Source of the DNA: Pseudothermotoga sp.
GTDB taxonomy: Bacteria > Thermotogota > Thermotogae > Thermotogales > DSM-5069
DNA length: 30,575 bases
Direction of reading: 5' to 3'
Assembly: GCA_003510135.1 (NCBI GenBank)
Contig: DOKY01000025.1
Coordinates: forward strand, 1-30,575
Within the stretch, counting starts at the first letter, position 1, and the number at the start of each line of letters is the position of its first letter. Of the stretch, positions 7,673 through 16,655 are shown one piece after another. A program made the position numbers and the translations under genes. The notes beneath the pieces were generated by a model. The model ran no database searches, was not told the origin of the DNA, and was given only the letters and a program-made list of their open reading frames with translations.

Positions 7673-8613
7673 GCGCCTTCACCGATGATCTGTCGAACCT
7701 GATCTAAAAAACTGTGGATCGCTAAGTTCGGTGTGGAACTGCTCTTCACCGTCAGATCGAGCCAGTAGAGTCTATCCAGAATCTTCTCAACTTTTTCGGT
7801 GTCGTACAGCGTCATGTGGTTCAAAACTCTGTCACCACCTTTGAAGGAGAAGCCAAGAAATCTGGCCGTTTTTCCGAGCCCTATACCGAGACTTTCGGAG
7901 GTCTTCTTTATCACGGGCCAGGGATAACTTTCTCTGTTTTCGACAAAGAGCACAAGTTTATACAAATCAAGGAAATGTCTGGCAAGCACTGAGACCACAA
8001 CCACCGCTTCGGTGTTTTTGAGAATCGAACTCAACAGCTGATGAGTTGCTTCAAAGTTTCCCATCGAGACCATGAAGCACAATTCCTCGATGTCGGTCCT
8101 CGAATGAAGAGAAACTATCTGTTCAACGAGCTCTTCGGTGGGCTGGCTCGTCACACAAGCCAGTTTCTCTATCTCCCTCTCCAGAAGCTCGTCGTTCGGC
8201 CCGACCCTCTCGAAGATCAGTTCTACCACGCTTTGATGAGCGGATATTCCGTGCTTTTCCAGTCGTTCCTTGACGTACTTCATCCATTTTTCGCGTTCCC
8301 ACGGCTTGGGTAATGACATAACGAGGACATTCTTAGATTTCGCAGTCTCTTCGGTCCTCACGACCACATCGATTTTCACCGCTTCTGCCAGTTCCAAAAG
8401 TTTCTTCCGCTCGTCCTTTTTCCAGTCATCGAAGTCAACGATGTCGAGCAGAAAGTCACCGAAGAAGAGGTCTCCCTGAGACAGCAAATTGAACGCTGCC
8501 TCCTTCTCTTCGATAGACACCTTCATTCTTCTGAGTTTCTTCTTTTCACAGATCTCCCTCACGTACTCGTCTTTCAGAACCTTCGCGTTACCGGCAAGAA
8601 AGACTGCTGGCAA
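7669..8613 (-). CDS. holA: DNA polymerase III subunit delta (HolA)
   Basis: Clamp-loader delta subunit that opens the sliding clamp. The sequence matches, from memory, the short divergent HolA of T. maritima along its length: an opening PAVFLAG, a PWEREKWMKYV segment, EREIEKLAC, LARHFLDLYKLV and the ARFLGFSFKGG block, which are the family's domain II-III landmarks. The N-terminal ATPase-like domain has no Walker A, as expected for delta. Start: I prefer TTG 8613 (MPAVFLAG), which aligns with the T. maritima start and sits 11 bases after GAGGGG; the longer GTG at 8622 is only 2 bases from that site. The N-terminus overlaps the end of the activase-like gene by 26 bases (35 with the GTG start), suggesting coupled translation. 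Confidence 0.88.
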   Translation of the reverse strand: MPAVFLAGNAKVLKDEYVREICEKKKLRRMKVSIEEKEAAFNLLSQGDLFFGDFLLDIVDFDDWKKDERKKLLELAEAVKIDVVVRTEETAKSKNVLVMSLPKPWEREKWMKYVKERLEKHGISAHQSVVELIFERVGPNDELLEREIEKLACVTSQPTEELVEQIVSLHSRTDIEELCFMVSMGNFEATHQLLSSILKNTEAVVVVSVLARHFLDLYKLVLFVENRESYPWPVIKKTSESLGIGLGKTARFLGFSFKGGDRVLNHMTLYDTEKVEKILDRLYWLDLTVKSSSTPNLAIHSFLDQVRQIIGEGA

Positions 8614-11600
8614 CAGCCTCACTTCCCCTCTTCAGTTGCTTGACCTGCGCGATGAACGCGTCCAACCTCGCCTCTATGGATGGTGTGAAAGGATTACCGT
8701 CCAGCTCGATGGATATGAACGGCACGGACTTTCCGAGCTTTCTCTTCTTGTCTTCGACGGCTTTCTTGAGTATGGACTCGGCAATGCGACTCGGCATACA
8801 CGCGAAAGGTCCCACCGCCACAACGCCATCGTAATATTCACCGATCTCGGCTAGGGTGCTTCCTATGGTCAAAATGGCCTCTCCCGTCAGAGTTGGCGAA
8901 AGATAAGCTTCTGCCGTTTCCACCACGTGTGCCACGTTCAGCATGCGTGCATCGCACAATCCCGCCCGCTCGAAAGAGCGCTTGATCTTTCGCTCGAAGT
9001 GCCTCAAAACTTGCATTTCTACACGCTTCTTCATTCTTTCAACAACTGTGGAGTCTTTGCTCACGAGTTTCTGTATGAAAATGTAGTAAGTGTAATAGAT
9101 CCATTCGTGTATCGGTGAGATCTGCAGGATGATGCCCTCCTGGGCAAACAGATCCTCCATCTTCTTTCTGCTGAATTCGTCCCATCGTACGTATATCTCT
9201 CCGGTCATCATCACTCTGGCAGACCTTTCGTAAGCATCCTTCAGGCGAAGCGATTCGAGTTCGTCGCAGATTCTGTCTACCGTCTTGAAGAAACCCGAGA
9301 ACGAATCTTTCTGCAGACTTTCGAGGATCATCTTGTGGTGTTTCTCAATGAGAGATCGCACGTATTGTTCGTCTTTGATCAGGGTCTTCAAAGATTTTTC
9401 CACGTTCGAGTAAAGGTCCGATACGAGTATCGCGAGCCATGCGCGCAAGGTGAAGCTCACGCCCAAACCTCCGTAAGCGTTCTCGGAGTTCAACGAGACC
9501 AGACCGACGTCCTTGACGCCGTTCTGCTCGAGCCACAGCTTCATGTAGTTGCTGTACTGACCGAACCTGCATGGGCCAGACGTCGTGGGCATGAAGTACA
9601 GGGTGATCTCATCTTTCGGCCTTTCTTGAAGGTAATTTATCAGCGAACCAAGCGTCAGGTGCAAAGGCAAGCATTCCTTGGACAGTGAGTTGCCCCTGCC
9701 CAGTTTGAATTCGAGCTCGCCCGGCGGTGGGCAAACGTGGGTTCGAACACCAAAACGCGCGATCGCTGCGGCCAAGCATCTGGCTCCAAACGCACCCATC
9801 GTTGGAAAGACCAGCCTCACCCTCGGATCGGTCCAGGAGATCTTCTCCTCACCTTTCAGGATGAAAACGCCACTTTTGTCGATCGTGACTTCCAGCGGTT
9901 TGGCCTTTGAAGCCTGTTTCTTCTTCTCTTTTCTGCATTTGACGATGTCCAGAAACGCCTCGATGCGCGTCTCGAGACCGGCGTCCGCGGTGTGGCTGTC
10001 GAGTTCCAAAACGAGGGTGGGCTTCTCTTGCATGATCGATTTGAAGTACGAAAGGATGAACGAGTCGGGTCCACAGCTGAAATTCGTTATGAAGACAGGA
10101 TAGAGTTTCGGATGGTCCTTGATGTACCTGGCTGCCTTCAAGATCATTTCTCCCCAGGTCCAGTACATGTTCTCGTAACCTTGCCGGGTTTCGAACGGAA
10201 GGACATCGAAGCTTGCCGCAGGAACGTTGTAGCTGGCGATTTTTCTTGGAACACCCAAATTTGCATGACTCTGGAAGGCGTTGTAGGCTCTCCCAACGAT
10301 AACAACACCCATTCCTATCTCTTCTACTTTCTTCAGGAACTCCTCACCAATCCGTTTTAGATCCTTTTCGAAACTCTTCTGACGGTTCTTAGCTTCCTCG
10401 AAGGCAATTCTGACCTTTTCTCTATCGAAGCCGAGGGTTTTGAACATGTTGAATATGTTTTCGAACACAACATCTTCCGGGTCGTTGAAATCGATGTTGC
10501 ACGTCAAAACTTTGACATTGTTGAGCTCTTCAATATCTGCTCTCAACCAATCAGGCTCGCTCTGAACAAACGGGCAGTACACGCCGTTCTTGTCCCAAAC
10601 GGCAGGCCTGGTTCCTCGAATTCTCGGCAGGAAGACGAAGTCGACGTTCTTCTTCAAAAGAGAGAGTACAAAACCGTGCGACAGTTCAACAGGAAAACAG
10701 AACTCCGAACCCATTCTGTCTTTGCCCGACTCGTCAGGCTCGTCGGGCAGAACGATCTCGAATCCCAGTCTTGTGAACAGGGTCGAGAAGAACGGGAAAA
10801 ACACGTTCATCCCAAACGATCTGCTGATCCCCACGCGCTTTCCATGAGTGTTTTCCTTGATCTCGAACGCTTTCTTTTCCCTCTTCGCAACGAAATCGAG
10901 TTCCGAGGCGTCGAAGACGTGCTCCCTGAACGCTTCGTAACGGTTGCACGCACCACCATAGGGTATTCTCTTCCCGCTCACTTCTATCACGCTGATGGTG
11001 CATTTTCTGTCGCAACCCGTTCTTCCACCCATGCACGTGAACGGCTTCAGGTACTTCACTTCACGGTTCGCGAGTTCTCGAAGATCATAACAACCTTTTT
11101 CCAGCAAGCCTTTTTCTATGTTTTCGAGCGTCATCAATGCAACGCCGTAGGCTCCCATGAGCCCCGGTTCGGGGGGAACTATCACTTTTTTCCCTGTCAG
11201 CGCCGCCATGGCGAGTGGAACAGCTCTGTTATAGCACGTGCCTCCCTGAGCGAAGACCTTGTTCCCTACGGGTCTGTTACCCTTCACCCTGTTGAGATAA
11301 TTCATGCAGACAGAGTAAACCAGACCGGCGCATATGTCCTCGGCCGACATGCCTTCCTGGATCGCCGTCTTTATGTCGCTGTTTATGAAGGCCGCACACT
11401 GGTCGCTGAAGTTTGGGGGATTGTTTGCTTTCAATGCGTAGTCTGCGATCTGTCTGTAGTCTATGTTCAGCGACTCGCGCGCCGCTTCTTCCAGGAAAGA
11501 ACCTGTTCCAGCCGAACATGCCTCGTTCATCGCGTAGTCGTAGGGTACACCTTCGTTCAAGTAAGTGTACTTGGCATCCTGGCCACCTATCTCGAAGATC

Positions 11601-12751
11601 GTGTCCACTTCTGGATCAAAATGCGCCGCAGCTTTCGCGTGCGCCATGATCTCGTTGTACACGGCCCTGGTCTGCGCATGCAAACCGACGATTTTTCTTC
11701 CGGAGCCTGTAACGCCGATTCCCACGATCCTGACGGCGACATCGAGTTGTGAACGGATCTCTTCGTAACATTTTTTCGCAGCGCCGATGGGATCGCCGAG
11801 TGTTCTGAGATAACTGCTCGCGAGTATCTTCTTATCTCTCACTCTCAAAAGCACAGCCTTCGTTGTGGTCGAGCCAACGTCGACACCCAGAATGCACTCG
11901 TCGTTCGCCTCGGCCTTGGCCCTCTCCATGGTTTTGAACTCGACCATCGGTGCATATTTTGACAGCGGGGGAAGTCTGAGGAAAGCCGATGGTATCTCAT
12001 TCGGTATAACGTGGTATTTTTTGATCTTCTGATTCGAATTCTCTATCAACCACAGATAAGCCCCGTAAGCTTCGAAGTATGTCGCTTCGTCCGGAATCAC
12101 ATAGTCTATGCGACCGTCCAGGTGTTTCAGCATGAGTTTGTTTTTTGTGCTGCCTCCGACCAGAAGGATCCTGCTCACCTTTGCGTTGCTCACGAGCTGT
12201 AAGATCTTATCTGCCATGACCCTGCCGAGGCCGTTGAGCACGAGCTCTTTTGGAATACCCTTGTTCAAGGCGTGAGTACAATCGCTCTTGCAGAAGACCG
12301 TGCAGCGCGAAGAGAGTCTGTAATAACCATGAACGCCTACCGAATCTATCGCTGAAAGGTCCAGTCCCATCCTTTTCAACTGTTGAAGGAAAAACTCTCC
12401 GGTGCCCGATGCACACTTGCTTCCAACGTGTATCATGCTCACTTCACCGTTCTCATCCAGTTGATAAAGCACGAAGTTTTCTCCGCCAGCACTGACGATA
12501 CCATCGCAGTGGCCGTATTTCTCTCTGAGTTTTCTGTAGGCGTACTGTACGGCAAGCGACTCGGGGATGTTCGGGGCTTTGAAAATCTTTCTCAGCTTTC
12601 TGCCTGTGAAGACGAGTTCGAGCTCTTCAGGTGAATCTTCCAGGATTCTCCTAACGGTCCCAACAGGATCGCCGCTGTGCGGAATCCACAGCCATCCCTG
12701 TTCTCCAAAGGTTGATACGCTGGAAGAACCCACACAGATGGCAAGGCGCAT
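8588..12751 (-). CDS. Giant 2-hydroxyacyl-CoA dehydratase activase-related iron-sulfur protein
   Basis: A 1387-residue cytoplasmic protein fusing activator (HgdC/BadF/BcrA-like ASKHA) and dehydratase-like parts. Domain order: ASKHA copy 1 (about 1-236) with a weakened phosphate loop (ICVGSSSVS) but intact KCASGTGEFF (112-121); ASKHA copy 2 (287-548) with full LGVDVGSTTTKA and ACSAGTGSFL (411-420); a Cys-rich link (FTCMGGRTGCDRKC, 571-584); a DUF2229-like domain (about 638-860); and an HgdB-like C-terminal region with many Cys (893, 992, 1007, 1027, 1061, 1318). Known activators hydrolyse ATP to push one low-potential electron from a shared [4Fe-4S] cluster into a dehydratase. Start ATG 12751 is preceded by GGGGGTGA. 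No acyl-CoA pathway genes lie nearby, so the substrate is unknown. Confidence 0.87.
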   Translation of the reverse strand: MRLAICVGSSSVSTFGEQGWLWIPHSGDPVGTVRRILEDSPEELELVFTGRKLRKIFKAPNIPESLAVQYAYRKLREKYGHCDGIVSAGGENFVLYQLDENGEVSMIHVGSKCASGTGEFFLQQLKRMGLDLSAIDSVGVHGYYRLSSRCTVFCKSDCTHALNKGIPKELVLNGLGRVMADKILQLVSNAKVSRILLVGGSTKNKLMLKHLDGRIDYVIPDEATYFEAYGAYLWLIENSNQKIKKYHVIPNEIPSAFLRLPPLSKYAPMVEFKTMERAKAEANDECILGVDVGSTTTKAVLLRVRDKKILASSYLRTLGDPIGAAKKCYEEIRSQLDVAVRIVGIGVTGSGRKIVGLHAQTRAVYNEIMAHAKAAAHFDPEVDTIFEIGGQDAKYTYLNEGVPYDYAMNEACSAGTGSFLEEAARESLNIDYRQIADYALKANNPPNFSDQCAAFINSDIKTAIQEGMSAEDICAGLVYSVCMNYLNRVKGNRPVGNKVFAQGGTCYNRAVPLAMAALTGKKVIVPPEPGLMGAYGVALMTLENIEKGLLEKGCYDLRELANREVKYLKPFTCMGGRTGCDRKCTISVIEVSGKRIPYGGACNRYEAFREHVFDASELDFVAKREKKAFEIKENTHGKRVGISRSFGMNVFFPFFSTLFTRLGFEIVLPDEPDESGKDRMGSEFCFPVELSHGFVLSLLKKNVDFVFLPRIRGTRPAVWDKNGVYCPFVQSEPDWLRADIEELNNVKVLTCNIDFNDPEDVVFENIFNMFKTLGFDREKVRIAFEEAKNRQKSFEKDLKRIGEEFLKKVEEIGMGVVIVGRAYNAFQSHANLGVPRKIASYNVPAASFDVLPFETRQGYENMYWTWGEMILKAARYIKDHPKLYPVFITNFSCGPDSFILSYFKSIMQEKPTLVLELDSHTADAGLETRIEAFLDIVKCRKEKKKQASKAKPLEVTIDKSGVFILKGEEKISWTDPRVRLVFPTMGAFGARCLAAAIARFGVRTHVCPPPGELEFKLGRGNSLSKECLPLHLTLGSLINYLQERPKDEITLYFMPTTSGPCRFGQYSNYMKLWLEQNGVKDVGLVSLNSENAYGGLGVSFTLRAWLAILVSDLYSNVEKSLKTLIKDEQYVRSLIEKHHKMILESLQKDSFSGFFKTVDRICDELESLRLKDAYERSARVMMTGEIYVRWDEFSRKKMEDLFAQEGIILQISPIHEWIYYTYYIFIQKLVSKDSTVVERMKKRVEMQVLRHFERKIKRSFERAGLCDARMLNVAHVVETAEAYLSPTLTGEAILTIGSTLAEIGEYYDGVVAVGPFACMPSRIAESILKKAVEDKKRKLGKSVPFISIELDGNPFTPSIEARLDAFIAQVKQLKRGSEAVASSLSCR

Positions 12752-12759
12752 CTGTGTTA

Positions 12760-14049
12760 TCACCCCCGATCCAGCTCGCTTATCAGTCCGCACAGCTCTT
12801 CTACCACTTTTTTGACCTCAGTCTCGTCCTTTCCCTCCACCATGACCCGGACCAACCTCTCGGTGCCTGAGGCCCTGACAACAATCCTGAAGCGCCCGAG
12901 ATACTTTTCGATCTCTCTCTTGAGTGCTGGGTGCTCCGCTACGGACTTGTCCTCGACTGGTACGTTCAACAACAGCTGTGGATAGTCCTCCACCTCTCTC
13001 GAGAGCTCTGCAGCAGCCCTGTTCATCGAGAGCATCAGCCTCAGAAACTCCAGAGCAGTTATGAGTCCATCGCCAGTCGTGGATCTGTCCAGAAAGATGA
13101 TGTGGCCAGATCTTTCTCCTCCAAAGCTCGCACCGAACCGCTGCATTCCCTCGAGGACGTACCTGTCTCCAACCTTCACTCTAGTGAGTTTTATACCCCT
13201 ATCCAGTAAATAATCCTCTAAACCTTTGTTACTCATTATCGTCGCCACAACCATGTCGTTGCGAAGCCTGCCTTCGCGTTTCATCTGGATTGCAACGACT
13301 CCCATGATCTTGTCTCCGTGTATCTCTTCGGCATTCTCACCGAGCAGGATACACCTGTCGGCGTCCCCATCGTGCAGGATCCCGAGATCGAATCCTTTCA
13401 TGTGCTGGGCGAGGAATTCTGGATGCTGAGAACCACAGTTTTCGTTTATGTTCTTTCCGTTCGGTTCTTTCGAAAAACACGTTACGTTCGCGCCGAGAGC
13501 GTTCAGAACCTCTGGTGTGGTCATGATGGCGGCTCCGTTGGCCAGGTCCACGGCGATTCTCAAACCGGACAGATCGAGCCCGTGGAAGGACTTCAAAAGC
13601 GCCTCTATGTAGAGTTCACGAAGATGCGGATCAAACTCTGCAAAACCTTTCTCCACACCCGCTGAGACTGTCTCCATGACGAGTTCGATCTTTCTTTCTT
13701 CTTCGTCCGGCAGTTTGAAACCGAATCTGAGGATCTTTATTCCGTTGTACTGGTAAGGATTGTGGGATGCGGAGATCACGATGCCAAAACAGTTCAGGAT
13801 CTTGGTGATCATGGCCACCGCGGGAGTGGGTAGAACGCCCGCAAGCTTGACTTTCGCACCTTTTTCCAGCAAACCTTTCACGATAGCTTTCTGCAAAGGT
13901 TCCGCAGACTCTCTCGTGTCGTGTCCCACGACGAACAAGGATGGACCGTAAAGTTCCCCCAGAGCCAGGCCAAGTCTGTAGGCAAGTTCATCTGTCAGAT
14001 CGTCCCCGTAAATGCCCCTCAGTCCGTCTGTTCCAAACAGGTTCTTCAT
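12760..14049 (-). CDS. glmM: Phosphoglucosamine mutase GlmM
   Basis: Converts glucosamine 6-phosphate to glucosamine 1-phosphate for UDP-GlcNAc and thus peptidoglycan. The 429-residue alpha-D-phosphohexomutase has FGTDGLRG (5-12), the phosphoserine loop SASHNP with S95, the metal loop DGDADR (D227, D229, D231), the sugar-binding GGERSGH (310-316) and the phosphate-binding RASGTER (392-398). The FGTDGLRG and SASHNP variants favour GlmM over phosphomannomutase (which usually has TASHNP). It is slightly shorter than the usual 445. The ATG overlaps the stop of the TPR gene by 4 bases, and its own stop lies within the ribosome-binding region of the activase-like gene, so translation along the operon is probably coupled. 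Confidence 0.95.
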   Translation of the reverse strand: MKNLFGTDGLRGIYGDDLTDELAYRLGLALGELYGPSLFVVGHDTRESAEPLQKAIVKGLLEKGAKVKLAGVLPTPAVAMITKILNCFGIVISASHNPYQYNGIKILRFGFKLPDEEERKIELVMETVSAGVEKGFAEFDPHLRELYIEALLKSFHGLDLSGLRIAVDLANGAAIMTTPEVLNALGANVTCFSKEPNGKNINENCGSQHPEFLAQHMKGFDLGILHDGDADRCILLGENAEEIHGDKIMGVVAIQMKREGRLRNDMVVATIMSNKGLEDYLLDRGIKLTRVKVGDRYVLEGMQRFGASFGGERSGHIIFLDRSTTGDGLITALEFLRLMLSMNRAAAELSREVEDYPQLLLNVPVEDKSVAEHPALKREIEKYLGRFRIVVRASGTERLVRVMVEGKDETEVKKVVEELCGLISELDRG

Positions 14050-14603
14050 TGCTCCACGACCCCCTCGTAGATCTTTCTCAGTTCCTCGGCCTTCGCGTCT
14101 TCTCCAGTTTGTCTATAGAGATCTATCAACAGCTTGACTGCCTGATTTCTGTAAAACGAATTCGGCATATTGATCACAGTACTGAGCTGGGTCTTCGCTT
14201 CGACAAGGCGTCCGGCTTTCACCAGGCTCTGGCCCATGAGATAGACCACTTCTGCTCGCCTTTCATCCTGCTGCGGCAGTTGCTGCAACGCCTTTTTGAA
14301 ATCTTCGTAGGCCGAAGAGAAATCGCCCGCGTTCAGCTTCGTAACACCTGAGGTGTAGTACTTCTCAAACAACCTTCGCTTCAAACTGTCTTTGAGGTTC
14401 TTCAACTCTTTGAGATCGTTCTTTTCAACGTATCGTTCGAAATTCTCGTAGTCTTCACTTACGTACATTCTGTAAGCCTCCAGCATCTTCTCGCTCCTCT
14501 TCAGCTGAGACCTCACGGACACGAACGCCTGAAAGCTGAGCAAAAAGAGGAGGGCAAAAACCGTGAGCAGAATCAAAAGGAACCGCTCGAGGTTCATTTT
14601 CAC
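14046..14603 (-). CDS. Membrane-anchored TPR protein
   Basis: A roughly 185-residue protein with a single N-terminal membrane segment (about residues 8-28 of LLILLTVFALLFLLSF type), a charged, probably coiled region (about 30-85), and two or three TPR-like helical pairs (AGDFSSAYEDFKKAL; AGRLVEAKTQL; TGEDAKAEEL). It is likely anchored in the inner membrane with the TPRs in the periplasm, or in the cytoplasm if the orientation is reversed. No enzymatic motif is seen. Three starts are possible: GTG 14612 directly after the murB stop, GTG 14603 (6 bases after GGTAGGTG, my choice) and ATG 14597. Its place between murB and glmM hints at a scaffold role in envelope synthesis, but that is only inferred from context. 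Confidence 0.75.
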   Translation of the reverse strand: MKMNLERFLLILLTVFALLFLLSFQAFVSVRSQLKRSEKMLEAYRMYVSEDYENFERYVEKNDLKELKNLKDSLKRRLFEKYYTSGVTKLNAGDFSSAYEDFKKALQQLPQQDERRAEVVYLMGQSLVKAGRLVEAKTQLSTVINMPNSFYRNQAVKLLIDLYRQTGEDAKAEELRKIYEGVVEQ

Positions 14604-14612
14604 GTTCAGCAC

Positions 14613-15455
14613 CTACCAGATATCGACTTCCGGTTCAAGCGCCACGTTGAAATGCTTTTCGACGAGTCCCTTCACTGTCTGTGCAAGCGAGATGACGTCC
14701 CTCGCCGTCGCCGAACCAAGGTTGACTATGAAACCTGCGTGCTTCGTTGAGATCTGCGCATCTCCGATTCTGAAACCTTTCAGGCCCAGCTGTTCTATAG
14801 CCTTTCCCACATAGAAATTGTCGCGCGGACGTTTGAAGAAACTGCCTGCACTTGGAACATCCAGTGGCTGTGTTTCTAAGCGTCTTTTCATGATTTCTTC
14901 CATCTTCGAACGGACCGCTTCGGGGTCAGATTTCGTCAATCTCAGGCAGGCTCTCAGCACCAGCCATTTTCTCTTCTTGAAAACGCTGTCCCTGTAAGAA
15001 AACTCCAGCTGATTGCGCTGGAGAACCCTTACTCGCTCTCCATCGAAACATTCAACCCATTCTACCACGTCGGCCATCTGGGCTCCGTATGCACCTGCAT
15101 TCATGAAGATCGCCCCACCGATTGTACCGGGTATGCCGTAAAGCAGCTCGAGTCCGGAAAGACCACGCTCTGCCGATTCAACGCACAGTTTACTGAGCAA
15201 AACCCCGGCTTCACTCATCACAAGGTTCTCATCGAAGCGAAACTTGTTCAGGCCCAGCGTACTTATCACCACGTCAACACCTTCGTCAGGCGCGAGAACG
15301 TTCGTGCCCTTACCCAACAACCTCGCTCCAGGGAACGACTTCAATGCACACAGCAGCTGTTCCACAGATTCTGGCACCAGGAACAGTCTTGCTGGGCCAC
15401 CGATTCTGAAACTCGTGTGTAGACTCAGTGGCTCGTCGAAAAACTGACGGCACAT
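14613..15455 (-). CDS. murB: UDP-N-acetylenolpyruvoylglucosamine reductase MurB
   Basis: Flavoenzyme that reduces UDP-GlcNAc-enolpyruvate to UDP-MurNAc with NADPH. The 280-residue sequence has the FAD-binding landmarks SFRIGGPA (15-22), LGKGTNVL (47-54) and GIPGTIGGAIFMNAGAYG (107-124), the active-site YRDS (Y154, R155), the proton-donating S205 in SAGSFFKRP, and the C-terminal glutamate E274 in VALEPEV. It is a short MurB, missing the extra loop of the E. coli class. The ATG sits one base after the GDPD stop with GAGGGAG upstream. Together with glmM two genes on, it ties this operon to cell-wall precursor supply. Confidence 0.96.
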   Translation of the reverse strand: MCRQFFDEPLSLHTSFRIGGPARLFLVPESVEQLLCALKSFPGARLLGKGTNVLAPDEGVDVVISTLGLNKFRFDENLVMSEAGVLLSKLCVESAERGLSGLELLYGIPGTIGGAIFMNAGAYGAQMADVVEWVECFDGERVRVLQRNQLEFSYRDSVFKKRKWLVLRACLRLTKSDPEAVRSKMEEIMKRRLETQPLDVPSAGSFFKRPRDNFYVGKAIEQLGLKGFRIGDAQISTKHAGFIVNLGSATARDVISLAQTVKGLVEKHFNVALEPEVDIW

Positions 15456-15456
15456 G

Positions 15457-16179
15457 TCACGCTCCCTCGGCCCGTTCAGACTTCTTCAACGCGTTCACGA
15501 AGAGCTCAACCTGGTTCGTTATGACCGCATCGATATGCTTCTCGATCCGCTGATACTTTTCAAGATCGTCCAACGTCCAGACGTAGATCTTCACGCCAGC
15601 TTTCTTTAGCATCTTCACGATCTTTCTGAAAACCATCGGATAATCGAACAATTGGTGCGGCACGTGCATAGAATAAGGTTTGTGCTGGAGCAGTTTATCT
15701 ACCAGGCCGACGGGATCGTTCCTCAGCTCTTCTCCCACGAGAAAACCGAACTTCATGTCCGGTCTCTTTCTGATCAGATGCGTGATGAGTTCGTGGTCAA
15801 AGGATGAAATGACGGTGCTATCAGTCAGGCGAAACTCGTCTATGAGCTGCAAAGCTCTTTCCGCAACGTTCGCTTCCTTGATCTCCGCGTTCAGAATGTG
15901 CCTGTCATCGAGAATCGAAAGCACCTCTTCAAAGCTCGGTATGGTCTCGCCGTTCAGCCTGTATCCTTTCAGTTCTTCGAGAGTAACTTCGGAGACCTTC
16001 ACATCCACCTGGCACAACCTCTTCAGGTTTTCGTCATGGATGACAACAACTCTGCCGTCTTTCGTACCTCTCAAATCCAGTTCGATGCCATCCGCACCAA
16101 GCTCGAGAGCTTTTTTGAAGGCGATCATCGTGTTTTCAGGATAACGCGCCGAATAGCCCCTGTGAGCGAGCACGATCAT
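15457..16179 (-). CDS. Glycerophosphodiester phosphodiesterase (GDPD)
   Basis: Hydrolyses glycerophosphodiesters to glycerol 3-phosphate and an alcohol. The 240-residue TIM-barrel protein has all family residues visible: H6-R7 in AHRGYS, PENT (14-17), E33 and D35 in GIELDL, H48 in VIHDENL, and E99/K101 in AEIKE. It lacks a signal peptide, so it is cytoplasmic and of the UgpQ type; T. maritima has a similar small GDPD. The start ATG overlaps the stop of the lipoprotein gene (ATGA) and follows GGGAGG by 9 bases. It probably recycles lipid head groups next to the wall genes. Confidence 0.93.
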   Translation of the reverse strand: MIVLAHRGYSARYPENTMIAFKKALELGADGIELDLRGTKDGRVVVIHDENLKRLCQVDVKVSEVTLEELKGYRLNGETIPSFEEVLSILDDRHILNAEIKEANVAERALQLIDEFRLTDSTVISSFDHELITHLIRKRPDMKFGFLVGEELRNDPVGLVDKLLQHKPYSMHVPHQLFDYPMVFRKIVKMLKKAGVKIYVWTLDDLEKYQRIEKHIDAVITNQVELFVNALKKSERAEGA

Positions 16180-16655
16180 CTCAGCATACCTCCCAGTCGA
16201 GCAAAGGCGTCCATCGTATCCTTCACGAAACCTCTGGGATTACCCTTCGATTCAACGACAAACAGCCACACATCCTTCCACCACGCGACAACATGTTTGC
16301 CCTTCTTTTCGACGCTGTAATAACCAACCGATGGAAGATCGATGTAGACCCCAAGATTCCAGACACCGTACTTCTTGACGATAGATTTCCAGGCCTTCTT
16401 CGGCTCATCATCGAAGCTCTTAAAACCGTAGAGCAGATACATCGACCCATCTGGGCCTTCGTAAACAGCGACCATGCCTTTCAACTCGATATCTTCGTAG
16501 CCTGATACACTCTCGAGGTGTAGCAGTGCGTACTTACCGCTGGGAATTTGCACTGCGGATTCGAGCGAATAGACCCTCGGAGGAACTTCTGCGATTCTCA
16601 TCACACAGCCACTCAAGAACAGCAAGATCGCCAGCGCAAAAAAGATCTTCTTCAC
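16176..16655 (-). CDS. Hypothetical lipoprotein
   Basis: A 159-residue protein I do not recognise. The N-terminus is a clear lipoprotein signal: KK, a hydrophobic core and the lipobox LSGC with C17 as the lipidated residue. The mature part is rich in aromatic residues and beta-strand patterns (MYLLYGF, WNLGVYIDL, HVVAWWKDVWLFVV), suggesting a small beta fold in the periplasmic space. The start is GTG, preceded by AGGGAGG, and it overlaps the metallo-hydrolase stop by 4 bases (GTGA); its own stop overlaps the GDPD start. No conserved catalytic residues stand out. Confidence 0.8.
   Translation of the reverse strand: MKKIFFALAILLFLSGCVMRIAEVPPRVYSLESAVQIPSGKYALLHLESVSGYEDIELKGMVAVYEGPDGSMYLLYGFKSFDDEPKKAWKSIVKKYGVWNLGVYIDLPSVGYYSVEKKGKHVVAWWKDVWLFVVESKGNPRGFVKDTMDAFARLGGMLR

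Noticed and set aside
10676..11752. Long plus-strand open frame (358 codons) opposite the activase-like gene
   Set aside because: It lies fully inside a well-supported gene with clear domains; the translation has no recognisable motif and unusual composition. A mirror frame caused by codon bias.
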